From the NCBI RefSeq assembly GCF_900108175.1, contig NZ_FNVO01000001.1, forward strand, positions 37,662 to 101,661: DNA of 64,000 bases. Reading direction: 5' to 3'. The stretch comes from Thermomonospora echinospora. GTDB taxonomy: Bacteria > Actinomycetota > Actinomycetes > Streptosporangiales > Streptosporangiaceae. The notes under the pieces were generated by a model, which saw nothing but the letters and a program-made list of their open reading frames with translations, searched no databases and had not been told where the DNA came from. Positions 8,375 to 17,785 of this stretch are shown one piece after another; within the stretch, counting starts at the first letter, position 1, and each line of letters begins with the position of its first letter. Position numbers and translations under genes: made by a program.

Positions 8375-9439
8375 TCAGCGATGCTCGGTCAGCTGATCGT
8401 CCAGGGGCGGGCGCGGCCGGACGGCCGGCCGGTGCGCCGGGACGGTCGGAACCCGCCCGCCCGGCGGGGTGTAGCGGCCGGTCTCGGTCAGCCAGTCCAG
8501 GTACGCCCGGGGCGCGTGCAGCAGGGTGCGTACCACGACGGCGACGTCGCCGCGGTCCTGCGGCCCGATCGCCAGCCGGTCGAACTCGGTCTCCAGCGAG
8601 CGGGCCGCTTCGCGCACCTGCGGGGCGCGCCGGGCGATGTGGTCGACCACCCGGGCGGCGGCCGGCGCCGCCTCCAGCCCGAGGTCGTGGCGGACCACGG
8701 CGACCAGGTTGGCGGGCACCCGCGCGGCCTGGGCGGTCTCCCGGGGGTAGGAGACCACGTCGTTGGCCCAGGTGATCAGGTCGGCGGTGCCGTCGACCAG
8801 CGCCTTCCAGGCGGGCGTGCGCTCCAGCCGGAGATCCACCTCGACCCCCAGCACCGGCTCGATGAGGTCGTACAGGAACGGAGCGGCGGCGCGGCGCCGC
8901 AGCGGGGGGTACTCCGCGAGCGCCGGCATCCGGCCGGTGCGGCGGTTGACCGCCTCGTCGGCGCAGCCCGCCCGGTGCTGCTCCATGTGGCGCAGGAAGC
9001 GGCGCCGCCACTGCGGGCTGGTGCCCGGCACGGTGTCGTGCCACAGCTCGGCCAGCGCGAGTTCCAGGGGGTTGGCCTGCGGCCTGGCGTGCCCGCGGCG
9101 CAGCGCCCCGAGCAGGTCGCCGTACAGCCCGTCGACGGCTGTGGCCGAGCCGCCCATGGGGGTGTCGTCGAGCCGGTCGTCCAGCGCGAACGTCCACACC
9201 AGCCAGCGGGCGAACAGCGCCACCCGGTCCGCGGGCGCGTGCGGGAAGACCCGGCACGCCAGCCGTTCGAGCCGGGCACGGCCCAGCGGCGAGGCGTCCG
9301 AATCCCCGATCACCAGGGCCCGGGCGCGGGCCCAGTCGTCGGTGCGCGCGCCGATCGACTGGGCGGCGGGGTGCATGCCGGAGCGGGTGGCGAACGCTGC
9401 CACCCGGTCGGCGAGTGAGAGAACGAGTGCGGCATCCAC
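8375..9439 (-). CDS. Class I terpene synthase family protein
   Basis: 354 residues with the hallmarks of bacterial sesquiterpene/diterpene cyclases: aspartate-rich motif DDRLD (about residues 91-95), Mg-binding NSE triad NDVVSYPRE (about 225-233) and a C-terminal RY pair (TGRYTPP). These bind the Mg-diphosphate of a prenyl substrate for ionisation and cyclisation. It stands alone, with no prenyltransferase, P450 or methyltransferase beside it, so the product cannot be predicted. It converges on the ArsR-type gene with a 22-bp gap. GTG start; TAGCCT lies 9 nt upstream. Confidence 0.88.
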   Translation of the reverse strand: MDAALVLSLADRVAAFATRSGMHPAAQSIGARTDDWARARALVIGDSDASPLGRARLERLACRVFPHAPADRVALFARWLVWTFALDDRLDDTPMGGSATAVDGLYGDLLGALRRGHARPQANPLELALAELWHDTVPGTSPQWRRRFLRHMEQHRAGCADEAVNRRTGRMPALAEYPPLRRRAAAPFLYDLIEPVLGVEVDLRLERTPAWKALVDGTADLITWANDVVSYPRETAQAARVPANLVAVVRHDLGLEAAPAAARVVDHIARRAPQVREAARSLETEFDRLAIGPQDRGDVAVVVRTLLHAPRAYLDWLTETGRYTPPGGRVPTVPAHRPAVRPRPPLDDQLTEHR

Positions 9440-9805
9440 GGCCCGACCAGGCTAGAGATCACGCGGGGGGCGGTCGCCGACCGCCACGTCAAGTCTTGGG
9501 CAACTTCCGCGGGGTGCTGGGGGCCGGCCGCGGGGACGAGCCGCCGCACGGCGGTTTTCCAGGTATTTTCGGACCTGTCGCCGGGTTTGCCGTGGCAGGC
9601 CCCTTTCGGAGGGCTCTGTAACGCCGAAGAAACAGCCGCAGGGCATACTGCTAGGTAGCCGGACGTGTCGGCGCGAACGAGGCCCGCCCGGACCTGGCGA
9701 GAGGTGCCGTCCGCGGCGCCCGGGGTACAGGGGAGTGGTCTCCTGGTAATGGTGCCGGCCGGGTAGAACGGGCCGGGCAGACAGAGGCGATCGAGGGAGA
9801 GGGCC
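9440..9805 (+). other. Non-coding region upstream of glnA2
   Basis: This 366-bp gap holds the GlnR-type box and -10 (9618-9649) and then a ~150-nt leader to glnA2. No coding frame with a normal third-position pattern and no recognisable RNA were seen. Confidence 0.5.
9618..9649 (+). promoter_or_regulatory. GlnR-type half box plus -10 upstream of glnA2
   Basis: GTAAC (9618-9622), 6 nt, then GAAAC (9629-9633) match the a and b sites of the actinobacterial GlnR consensus (gTnAC-N6-GaAAC). Ten nt later is CATACT (9644-9649), a -10-like hexamer. The same 10-nt distance separates box and -10 at glnA. The distal pair of sites is absent. Confidence 0.6.
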
Positions 9806-11167
9806 TTGGACCGTCAGCAGGAGTTCGTGCTCCGCACACTGGAGGAGCGCGACATCCGCTTCATCCGACTGTGGTTCACCGACGTGCTCGGGTTCCTGAA
9901 GTCGGTCGCGGTCGCGCCCGCCGAGCTCGAGGGCGCCTTCGCCGAGGGCATCGGCTTCGACGGCTCGGCCATCCAGGGGTTCGCCCGGGTCTACGAGGCC
10001 GACATGATCGCCAAGCCGGACCCGGCGACCTTCCAGGTGCTGCCGTGGCGGGCCGAGACGCCCGGGACGGGCCGGATGTTCTGCGACATCCTGATGCCCG
10101 ACGGCACGCCGAGCTTCGCCGACCCGCGCTACGTGCTCAAGCGGGCGCTGGGCAAGGCCGCCGATCTCGGGTTCACCTTCTACACCCATCCGGAGATCGA
10201 GTTCTTCCTGATGCGGAACGTGCCGGAGGACGGGTCCGAGCCCGAGCCGGTCGACGCCGGCGGCTACTTCGACCACACCCCGCACAGCGCCGCGCACGAC
10301 TTCCGGCGCAACGCGATCATGATGCTGGAGTCGATGGGCATCTCGGTGGAGTACAGCCACCACGAGGGCGCCCCCGGCCAGCAGGAGATCGACCTGCGCT
10401 ACGCCGACGCGCTGACCACCGCCGACAACATCATGACCTTCCGGCTGGTGATGAAGGAGGTGGCCCTGGAGCAGGGCGTGTGGGCCTCGTTCATGCCCAA
10501 GCCGTTCACCGACCACCCCGGCTCGGGCATGCACACCCACATGTCGCTGTTCGAGGGCGACCGCAACGCCTTCTACGAGCCGGGCGCGGAGTTCCAGCTG
10601 TCGAAGGTGGCGCGGGCGTTCATCGCAGGGCTGCTGCGGCACTCCGCCGAGATCACCGCCGTCACCAACCAGTTCGTCAACTCCTACAAGCGGCTGTGGG
10701 GCGGCGTCGGCGCGTCCGCGGGCGCCGGCGGCGAGGCCCCGTCCTACATCTGCTGGGGCCACAACAACCGCTCCGCCCTGGTGCGGGTCCCGATGTACAA
10801 GCCGCAGAAGGGCCACGCCACCCGCATCGAGTTCCGTTCGCTGGACACCGCGGCCAACCCCTACCTGGCGTTCGCGGCCATCCTCGGTGCCGGCCTGAAG
10901 GGCATCGAGGAGGGCTACGAGCTGCCGCCGGGCGCCGAGGACGACGTGTGGGCGCTGACCCCGGCCGAGCGGCGGGCGATGGGCATTGAGCCGCTGCCGC
11001 AGAGCCTGGACGAGGCCATCCACGCGATGGAGCGCAGCGAGCTGATGGCCGATGTGCTGGGCGAGCACGTGTTCGACTTCTTCCTGCGCAACAAGCGGGC
11101 CGAGTGGGAGGACTACCGCCGCCAGGTCACCGCTTACGAGCGCAAGCGCTACATCGCGGTGCTGTGA
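9806..11167 (+). CDS. glnA2: Glutamine synthetase-like ligase, GlnA2 type
   Basis: 453-residue type I glutamine-synthetase-fold enzyme. Ligand-binding stretches are present: GSAIQGF, FYTHPEIEFF, HHEGAPGQQEIDLRY, SGMHTHMSL, NSYKRLW and RIEFRSLD. The C-terminal adenylylation-loop Tyr of true glutamine synthetase (DLYELPPEE in glnA here) is replaced by a different sequence, so GlnE probably does not modify it. Related GlnA2 proteins act as gamma-glutamyl ligases (for example on polyamines) rather than housekeeping glutamine synthetases; which applies here cannot be read. The start is TTG at 9806 behind GAGGGAGAGGG; relatives begin at the same residue. It lies just upstream of glnE. Confidence 0.9.
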   Translation: MDRQQEFVLRTLEERDIRFIRLWFTDVLGFLKSVAVAPAELEGAFAEGIGFDGSAIQGFARVYEADMIAKPDPATFQVLPWRAETPGTGRMFCDILMPDGTPSFADPRYVLKRALGKAADLGFTFYTHPEIEFFLMRNVPEDGSEPEPVDAGGYFDHTPHSAAHDFRRNAIMMLESMGISVEYSHHEGAPGQQEIDLRYADALTTADNIMTFRLVMKEVALEQGVWASFMPKPFTDHPGSGMHTHMSLFEGDRNAFYEPGAEFQLSKVARAFIAGLLRHSAEITAVTNQFVNSYKRLWGGVGASAGAGGEAPSYICWGHNNRSALVRVPMYKPQKGHATRIEFRSLDTAANPYLAFAAILGAGLKGIEEGYELPPGAEDDVWALTPAERRAMGIEPLPQSLDEAIHAMERSELMADVLGEHVFDFFLRNKRAEWEDYRRQVTAYERKRYIAVL

Positions 11168-11289
11168 TCGGCGCACCGCCGCTGCGCACGCCGCCCGCCG
11201 GCCGCCCGGCCCGGGCGGTGCGCTGTCCGCGGCGTAAACTTCGGCTCTCTTCCCGGCCCGGTTTGCCTTCCGGAACCCGGATGTCCCGT

Positions 11290-11295
11290 TACGGT
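11290..11295 (+). promoter_or_regulatory. Leaderless -10 hexamer for glnE
   Basis: TACGGT lies exactly 7 nt before GTG 11303, with no Shine-Dalgarno. It fits a leaderless transcript independent of glnA2. Confidence 0.45.
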
Positions 11296-11302
11296 TGAGG
11301 CC

Positions 11303-14300
11303 GTGAGCGCGCCGTGGACACCTGAACGCCACCCTTCCCTCACCGGCCGGCTGGCCCGGCTCGGCTTCACCGACGCCGGACACGCCGAACGCCTGCTGGC
11401 CGAGGCTGCCGGCGAGCAGATCACGGTCGTCGACCCGATGCTGGACGCCCTCGGCGGCGCCGCCGATCCCGACCTGGCGCTGGCCGGGCTGCTGCGGCTG
11501 CTGGCCGGGCTGGACGGGCCCGCCCGGGCCGCGTTGCAGGCCGACGAGGGCGCCCGGCAGCGGCTGCCGGCGGTGCTGGGGGTCAGCTCCGCGCTCGGCG
11601 AGCATCTGGCCCGCCACCCGGGCGACTGGGTGGTCCTCAGCGGTGATGGAGCGGTCCAACGGCCGCGTCCGCAGCAGTTGCGCGACAGCCTGCTGCGCGC
11701 CGTGGGCGCCGATCCCGGCGCCGCCGAGCCGTGCGCCCGGGACGCCGGCCGGCCGACGCTGGAGGCGCTGCGGGCGGTCTACCGCAGGCACCTGCTGCAC
11801 CTGGCCGGCCGTGACCTGACCGGGGCCGCCGACGTCGGCGAGGTCGCCGCCGAACTCGCCGATCTGGCCGCCGCCGCCCTGGAGGCCGGGCTGGCCGTGG
11901 CCCGCGCCGAGGTCCCCGAGGCGGAGCTGTGCCGGCTGGCGGTGATCGGCATGGGCAAGTGCGGCGGGCGCGAGCTGAACTACGTCAGCGACGTCGACGT
12001 GATCTTCGTGGCCGAGCCCCGGCCGGGTCAGGACGAGACCGCGGCGCTGCGCGCCGCCACCCGGCTGGCCTCGGCCCTCATGCGGGCCTGCTCGGCCAGC
12101 ACCCCCGAGGGCTCGCTGTGGGAGGTCGACGCCGCGCTACGCCCGGAGGGCAAGTCCGGCCCGCTGGTGCGCACCCTGGCCAGCCACCGCGCCTACTACG
12201 AGCGGTGGGCCAAGGCCTGGGAGTTCCAGGCGCTGCTGAAGGCCCGCCCGGTGGCCGGCGACCTGGAGCTGGGCGAGGACTACATGGCCGCCATCGGCCC
12301 GCTGGTGTGGAAGGCCGCGGCGGGGGAGGGCTTCGTCGAGGACGTCCAGGCCATGCGCCGCCGCGTGGAGAGCCACCTGAACAAGCGGACCGACGAGGCC
12401 GAGCGGCAGCTCAAGCTCGGTCCCGGCGGGCTGCGCGACGTGGAGTTCGCCGTCCAGCTGCTCCAGCTCGTGCACGGCCGGGCCGACGAGACCCTGCGCA
12501 GCCCCAACACCCTGCGGGCGCTGTCGTGCCTGTCGGAGGGCGGCTACGTCGGGCGCGACGACGCCGCCGGGCTGGCCTCGGCCTACCGGTTCCTGCGCAA
12601 CGTGGAGCACTTGCTCCAGCTGCACCGGCTGCGCCGCACCCACACCGTCCCCGAAGACCCGCACGACCTGCGGCGGCTCGGCCGCGCGCTGGGGCTGCGC
12701 ACCGACCCGGTCGGCGAGTTCACCACCCTGTGGCGGCGGCACGCCCGCGGCGTGCGCACCATCCACGAGAAGCTGTTCTACCGGCCGCTGTTGCGTGCGG
12801 TCGCCCGGCTGCCGCAGGAGGAGGCCAGGCTGACCCCCGAGGCGGCCCGCGCCCGCCTGACCGCGCTGGGCTTCAACGACCCGGCCGGGGCGCTACGGCA
12901 CATCGAGGCCCTCAGCTCGGGGGTGTCGCGGCGCGCGGCCATCCAGCGCACGCTGCTGCCGGTGATGCTGGGCTGGTTCGCCGACGCCCCCGACCCCGAC
13001 GCCGGGCTGCTGGGCTTCCGCCAGGTCAGCGACGCCCTCGGCACCACCCCCTGGTACCTGCGGCTGCTGCGCGACGAGGTGACGGTGGCCGAGCGGATGG
13101 CCCGGGTGCTGGCCTCCAGCCGGTACGCCACCGACCTGCTGCTGCGCGCCCCCGAGGCGGTCGCCATCCTCGGCAGCGACGCCGAGCTGGCCCCCCGTCC
13201 CTTTGAGGCCCTGCTGAGCGAGGCGCTGGCCGCCGTCCGCCGCCGCGAGGACGGCGACCGGGCGGCCCCCGCGGAGGGGGCGGGCCCCCGCCAGGGGGCC
13301 GGCCGTGACACGCCTGCCGAGGACGCGGTGGCGGCGGTGCGCGGGCTGCGGCGCCGGGAGCTGTTTCGTATCGGCGTGAGCGACCTGCTCGGCCTGGCCG
13401 ACGTGCGCACCGTCGGGGAGGCGCTCACCGACATCACTACCGTCACCATCGAGGCGGCCCTCCAGGCCGCCGTCAACAAGATCGAGATAGAGCGCCGGGG
13501 CCCGCTGCCCACCCGAATCGCCGTGGTCGCCATGGGCCGTTTCGGCGGACACGAGCTGGGCTACGGCAGCGACGCCGACGTCATGTTCGTGCACGACCCG
13601 CTGCCCGGCGCCGACGAGCGAGACGCGCAGACCGCCGCGCACGCCGTCGCCGAGGAGCTGCGCAGGCTGCTGGCCCGGCCCGCCCCCGACCCGCCCCTGC
13701 AGATCGACCCCAACCTGCGCCCCGAGGGCCGCCAGGGCCCGCTGGTGCGCACGCTGGCCTCCTACGCCGCCTACTACGCCCGCTGGTCGGCGCCTTGGGA
13801 GAGCCAGGCACTGCTGCGCGCCGACCCGATCATCGGCGACGCGGAGCTGGGCCACCGATTCCGCCGGCTGATCGACCCGATCCGCTGGCCCCGGGACGGC
13901 GTCGACGAGGCGGCGCTGCGCGAGATCCGGCGGATCAAGGCGCGGATGGAGTCCGAGCGGCTGCCGCGCGGGGTGGAGCGGCGGCTGCACACCAAGCTCG
14001 GCCCCGGCGGGCTGTCGGACGTGGAGTGGGTCGTCCAGCTGCTGCAGCTGCAGCACGCTCACGAGATCGCCGGGCTGCGCACCACCCGCACCCTGGCCGC
14101 GCTGGATGCGGCGGTGGAGGCGGGGCTGCTGGACGACGGCGACGGCGAGGTGCTCTCGTCGGCCTGGCAACTGGCCACTCGCATCCGCGGCACCATGATG
14201 CTGGTACGGGGGCGGGCCTCGGACCTGCTGCCCACCGACCACCACAAGGAGCGCAGCGCCGTGACCCGGGTCCTCGGCTATCCGGGCACCGGCGACCTGC

Positions 14301-14374
14301 TGGAGGATTACCGCCGGCACGCCCGCCGCGCCCGCGCCGTCGTGGAGCGCGTCTTCTACGGCGTCACGGACTGA
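11303..14374 (+). CDS. glnE: Bifunctional glutamine synthetase adenylyltransferase/adenylyl-removing enzyme
   Basis: 1,023 residues. It adds and removes AMP on the adenylylation Tyr of glutamine synthetase and so tunes its activity to nitrogen state. Two nucleotidyltransferase domains are visible, the usual removing-half/adding-half layout. The first has GMGKCGGRELNYVSDVDVIF; the second has AMGRFGGHELGYGSDADVMF, each with paired aspartates. Each is followed by a regulatory helical region containing KLGPGGL(R/S)D. An Ala/Gly/Pro-rich insertion near residues 650-675 separates the halves. The target glnA, with its Tyr intact, lies at 19599. The 3' end overlaps the convergent lipoprotein gene by 11 bp. 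Confidence 0.96.
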   Translation: MSAPWTPERHPSLTGRLARLGFTDAGHAERLLAEAAGEQITVVDPMLDALGGAADPDLALAGLLRLLAGLDGPARAALQADEGARQRLPAVLGVSSALGEHLARHPGDWVVLSGDGAVQRPRPQQLRDSLLRAVGADPGAAEPCARDAGRPTLEALRAVYRRHLLHLAGRDLTGAADVGEVAAELADLAAAALEAGLAVARAEVPEAELCRLAVIGMGKCGGRELNYVSDVDVIFVAEPRPGQDETAALRAATRLASALMRACSASTPEGSLWEVDAALRPEGKSGPLVRTLASHRAYYERWAKAWEFQALLKARPVAGDLELGEDYMAAIGPLVWKAAAGEGFVEDVQAMRRRVESHLNKRTDEAERQLKLGPGGLRDVEFAVQLLQLVHGRADETLRSPNTLRALSCLSEGGYVGRDDAAGLASAYRFLRNVEHLLQLHRLRRTHTVPEDPHDLRRLGRALGLRTDPVGEFTTLWRRHARGVRTIHEKLFYRPLLRAVARLPQEEARLTPEAARARLTALGFNDPAGALRHIEALSSGVSRRAAIQRTLLPVMLGWFADAPDPDAGLLGFRQVSDALGTTPWYLRLLRDEVTVAERMARVLASSRYATDLLLRAPEAVAILGSDAELAPRPFEALLSEALAAVRRREDGDRAAPAEGAGPRQGAGRDTPAEDAVAAVRGLRRRELFRIGVSDLLGLADVRTVGEALTDITTVTIEAALQAAVNKIEIERRGPLPTRIAVVAMGRFGGHELGYGSDADVMFVHDPLPGADERDAQTAAHAVAEELRRLLARPAPDPPLQIDPNLRPEGRQGPLVRTLASYAAYYARWSAPWESQALLRADPIIGDAELGHRFRRLIDPIRWPRDGVDEAALREIRRIKARMESERLPRGVERRLHTKLGPGGLSDVEWVVQLLQLQHAHEIAGLRTTRTLAALDAAVEAGLLDDGDGEVLSSAWQLATRIRGTMMLVRGRASDLLPTDHHKERSAVTRVLGYPGTGDLLEDYRRHARRARAVVERVFYGVTD

Positions 14375-15884
14375 GCTGGCCGAACTCCTCCAGGTTGTCG
14401 TCGGCCGGGTGGGCCCTGCCCATCGGGCCGGCGGCCATGGCGTGCAGCAGGTTCTCGGTGACCTTGAGGACGAAGCGCTGCCCGGCGGCGGTGACGCCGT
14501 GCCCGCAGCTCGGCCCGCGCATCGTGCACACCCACCGCATGGTGCCGGTGGCGAAGACGCCCGCGCCGCTCCTGGTGGTGTAGTAGGTGGCGTCCGCGGT
14601 CTTCACGAACGCCCCGCAGTTGATCGGCGAGTGCGCCAGCACCTCGATCGGCCGGGGCGTCGGCCCGGCCCAGTTGATCGCGTCGGTCTCCGGCCCGATC
14701 AGCCCCGGGAACCGGGTCCCCTTGCGCACGCCGGTGCCGCGGAACAGCCAGTGCCCGGGCCGGTACACGGTGAACGAGCCGGTGGCCGGGAAGCAGTTGT
14801 ACATGATCCCGATGAGGTCGCTCTCGGGCCTGGGGCGTGGCGGCAACCGCCAGTCCTGGGTCGACTCGGCCGGGTTCGTCCGCGCGACCGGGTCCTCGGC
14901 GGCGTCCTTGTAGCAGATCACCAGGCGGTCCTGGCCGAGCGGCGTGTCGGCGAACCGGATGTGCCGGTTGACGGCGTTGGCCCCCAGGAAGGCGATGTTG
15001 ACGCCCTGGTCGCGGGCCCGCACGGCGTTGTCGCGCATCGCCGTGGACCAGTACTCGTCGTGGCCCAGGGTGAGCAGCCCCCGCGCGCCCCGCAGCAGGT
15101 CGGCCCGCCGGTGCAGGTCGTTGTCGGTCGCATACGCCAGCGGCACGCCCGCCTTCTCGGCCTGCACGATCGCGGTGTGCTCGTACCCCATGAACTTGCC
15201 GGTGCCGTCCTTGTCGTAGGGACGGTCGAAGCTGACCGCCCGCGCCCGGTCCGGGTAGCCGCCCGGCCCGGTATAGAGGTTGCGGCCTCCCCAGGTGTTG
15301 TAGGCCTGCCAAGTGGTGGTGGCGTTCAGGACGACGATCCGCCCGGCCGTGTCCGCCGACCGCACGGTGAGCGGCACATACCGCTGGGCGCCGGAGTCGG
15401 CGGTCAGCCGCAGCAGGTAGACGCCTTCCGGCCACCCCTGGGTGGGGACGGTCAGCGACGGCTTCCAGGGGGCGACCACCGTGCCGGTCTTGGCCTCGGT
15501 CCGGGCGGCCGGCTGCCGGACCCCCGGCTGCCGGGACGACTGCCAGACCTTGCGGGCCTGGTCACCCCCGTACCAGCCCACCCGAAACGCCTCCACCCGG
15601 AAGCCCGCCGTGGTGGTGGACACCAGCAGCCGGAACGCCTCGCCCGGCAGCACGCTGACCCGGTCGGCGAAGCCCTCGATCTCCTCCTGTGCACCCTTGC
15701 GGCGCAGCTTCCAGTCCCGGGTGCCGGGGCGGGAGTTCTCCTCGGTGACCGTCGGCGAGGGGGCGGCGCCCGCGGAACGGGACGGGGCGGGCCCGGCGTC
15801 GCGCGAGGCGCTGCACCCGGCCGTCGAGAACGGGATCAGCAGGGCCGACAGGACGGCGAGGGCGATCCCCCGATGAATGCGCAC
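14364..15884 (-). CDS. Lipoprotein with N,N-dimethylformamidase large-subunit-like domain
   Basis: About 506 residues from GTG 15884. The N-terminus has a basic start, a hydrophobic stretch and a lipobox ending STAGC, so it is an exported lipoprotein. The rest resembles the C-terminal domain of the dimethylformamidase beta subunit family: YGGDQARKVW, NATTTWQAYNTWGGRNLY, GYEHTAIVQAEKAG, TLGHDEYWS and FLGANAVNRHIRF. The family includes amidohydrolases, but many actinobacterial exported members have no known substrate. An upstream start at 15962 is possible but places 26 extra residues before the signal peptide. It follows two PAP2 genes on the same strand. Confidence 0.78.
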   Translation of the reverse strand: MRIHRGIALAVLSALLIPFSTAGCSASRDAGPAPSRSAGAAPSPTVTEENSRPGTRDWKLRRKGAQEEIEGFADRVSVLPGEAFRLLVSTTTAGFRVEAFRVGWYGGDQARKVWQSSRQPGVRQPAARTEAKTGTVVAPWKPSLTVPTQGWPEGVYLLRLTADSGAQRYVPLTVRSADTAGRIVVLNATTTWQAYNTWGGRNLYTGPGGYPDRARAVSFDRPYDKDGTGKFMGYEHTAIVQAEKAGVPLAYATDNDLHRRADLLRGARGLLTLGHDEYWSTAMRDNAVRARDQGVNIAFLGANAVNRHIRFADTPLGQDRLVICYKDAAEDPVARTNPAESTQDWRLPPRPRPESDLIGIMYNCFPATGSFTVYRPGHWLFRGTGVRKGTRFPGLIGPETDAINWAGPTPRPIEVLAHSPINCGAFVKTADATYYTTRSGAGVFATGTMRWVCTMRGPSCGHGVTAAGQRFVLKVTENLLHAMAAGPMGRAHPADDNLEEFGQLSP

Positions 15885-15930
15885 GCCGCTGAATTCTGCC
15901 GTAACTGGCCCCACGACACGCTTGGGACAC

Positions 15931-16752
15931 TCAGGTAGTGCTGCGCACCATCTGCATCCCATACCCCACGACCCGTACGGTGCCCTGCCCGAACATCCAT
16001 CCGACCAGCAGCACCGCCATGCCGCCGCCCGCGTCCAGGACGAAGTGGTTGGCGGTGCCCATGATCACTACGATGGTCCCCACCGGATAGAGCACCGCCA
16101 GGATCCGTACCCAGACCTTGCGGACGACGGCGAGGATCGCCAGCGCGCACCACAGCGACCAGGCCGTGTGCAGCGAGGGCATGGCCGCGTACTGGTTGGA
16201 GATCGTCGCCACCGGCGAGGAGTCGTACAGCCCCCAGGTGTTGAAGGCGACGACGGTGTCGGTGTACCCCGGCAGCATCCGGGGCGGGGCGAGCGGATAG
16301 GACCAGAAGCCGATCAGCGCGGTGAGCGTCGTGGCGACCAGGATCCAGCGGTAGGTGGCGTACCGCGCCGGGCGCCGCACGTACAGCCACACCAGCACCC
16401 CGAGCGTCACCGCGAAGTGCAGCGTGGCGTAGTAGTAGTTCGCCGTGACGCCGAGCCACGAGCAGGTCGTGAACAGCCGGTTGACGCCGTACTCGATGTC
16501 GATGTGCAGGGCGTCCTCGATCCGCAGGATCTCGTAGGCCCGGCCGACCGACGCGGCGTGGTCGTGCGGCACAAGGTTGCGCACCATCGAGTACGCGTGG
16601 TAACAGAGCGCAATCAGTGATAACTCGACCCACCAGCGCGGTCGGCCCGGCATCCGGTCGTGCGCCCGTTCGGCGTCGCGCCCGGCCTCCCCGGCCTCCC
16701 CGGCCGCTCGCCGTCCACGGCTGCCGATGAGGCGGATCACGGGCCTGGCCAT
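15931..16752 (-). CDS. PAP2-superfamily membrane phosphatase/transferase (AUR1/Ipt1-like)
   Basis: 273 residues, about six transmembrane segments. The PAP2 catalytic pieces are SLHTAW (second motif) and NHFVLDA (third motif, catalytic His); the first motif is replaced by YPLAPPRMLPG, as in the inositolphosphotransferase-like branch (PAP2_3). Such enzymes act on lipid phosphates or phosphoinositol lipids at the membrane. Substrate unknown. The next gene upstream, only 13 bp away, is a clear paralogue, so this is a tandem duplication. The lipoprotein gene follows 46 bp downstream. Confidence 0.85.
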   Translation of the reverse strand: MARPVIRLIGSRGRRAAGEAGEAGRDAERAHDRMPGRPRWWVELSLIALCYHAYSMVRNLVPHDHAASVGRAYEILRIEDALHIDIEYGVNRLFTTCSWLGVTANYYYATLHFAVTLGVLVWLYVRRPARYATYRWILVATTLTALIGFWSYPLAPPRMLPGYTDTVVAFNTWGLYDSSPVATISNQYAAMPSLHTAWSLWCALAILAVVRKVWVRILAVLYPVGTIVVIMGTANHFVLDAGGGMAVLLVGWMFGQGTVRVVGYGMQMVRSTT

Positions 16753-16765
16753 GCAGACAAGATTC

Positions 16766-17785
16766 TCAGACGGAGGTCATCGAGGCATCCCCGGCGACCG
16801 GTGAGTCGCCGCCCTCGCCGGGGGACCGCGACGGTGGGACCGGCGGTGCCGCGTCCCGGCCCGGCCGTACGGAGGCCGACGGCACCGGGACGAGCCGAGG
16901 CATGGCCGGCGCGTCGCAGGTCACCCGCTCACAGGCCGGGGAGCCGGCCGCCGGCCCGGTCCGGGGGCGGCGGGCGAGGAGGACCGGCCGCCGTGCGTAC
17001 AGGGCTCGCGACAAGGCCAGCGCCCCCAGCACCAGGGCGACGCCCACCACGGCGTCCACGATGTAGTGGTTGGCGGTGGCGAGGATCACCAGCACCGTGA
17101 CCAGCGGGTACAGCACGCCCACCGCCTTCACCCACCGTTGGGTGCCCAGCAGCACCAGCACGAACCCGCACCACAGCGCCCAGCCCGCGTGCATGGACGG
17201 CATCGCCGCGTACTGGTTGGTCAGCGTGCCCGCGCTCTGGCCCGAGTACAGTCCCCACGAGCCCAGCGCCTGCACCGGGTCCACGAAGCCCTCGCCCGGC
17301 AGGAAGCGCGGCGGGGCCAGCGGATAGAGCCAGAAGCCGAGCAACGCCACCGCCGTGGCCGCCATCAGCGCCGTCCGCAGCCACCGGTAGTGCTGCGGAC
17401 GGTACCGGTACAGCCACACCACGATGCCCAGCGTCACCGCGAAGTGGGCGGTGCCGTAGAAGTAGTTGGCCGCGCGGGCCAGCCAGGAGACCTCCAGCAG
17501 CGCCTCGTTCAGGCTCAGCTCCACATCGATGCCCAGCGCCCGCTCCAGCGCGAGGATCTCACCGGCGTTCTGGAAGGCCACCGCCGTGCCGCCCCCGTTG
17601 AGCACCAGCCTGGTGAGGGTGTACGCGCTGTAGAACAGCACGAGCAGCAGCAACTCGCGCCACACCGGAGGGGCGGCGAGCAGCCGGGAGGACCAGGGCC
17701 GGGAAGCCGTCCGGGCCGACCCTGGCACGGGCCGGAAGAAGTGTCCGCATGGGGTTGGAGGGGCGGTGGGGACCATGATATCCAT
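16766..17785 (-). CDS. Second PAP2-superfamily membrane protein, paralogue of the adjacent gene
   Basis: 339 residues with the same core as its neighbour: YPLAPPRFLPG, TLTNQYAAMPSMHAGW, NHYIVDAVVG and about six membrane segments, plus a ~60-residue Pro/Arg-rich cytosolic tail the neighbour lacks. ATG 17785 is preferred because GAGGGGCGG lies at a suitable distance upstream; a GTG at 17815 would add 10 residues. It is first in a three-gene unit (PAP2, PAP2, lipoprotein) on the minus strand. Likely role: lipid phosphate or phospholipid head-group chemistry in the membrane (family inference). Confidence 0.83.
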   Translation of the reverse strand: MDIMVPTAPPTPCGHFFRPVPGSARTASRPWSSRLLAAPPVWRELLLLVLFYSAYTLTRLVLNGGGTAVAFQNAGEILALERALGIDVELSLNEALLEVSWLARAANYFYGTAHFAVTLGIVVWLYRYRPQHYRWLRTALMAATAVALLGFWLYPLAPPRFLPGEGFVDPVQALGSWGLYSGQSAGTLTNQYAAMPSMHAGWALWCGFVLVLLGTQRWVKAVGVLYPLVTVLVILATANHYIVDAVVGVALVLGALALSRALYARRPVLLARRPRTGPAAGSPACERVTCDAPAMPRLVPVPSASVRPGRDAAPPVPPSRSPGEGGDSPVAGDASMTSV

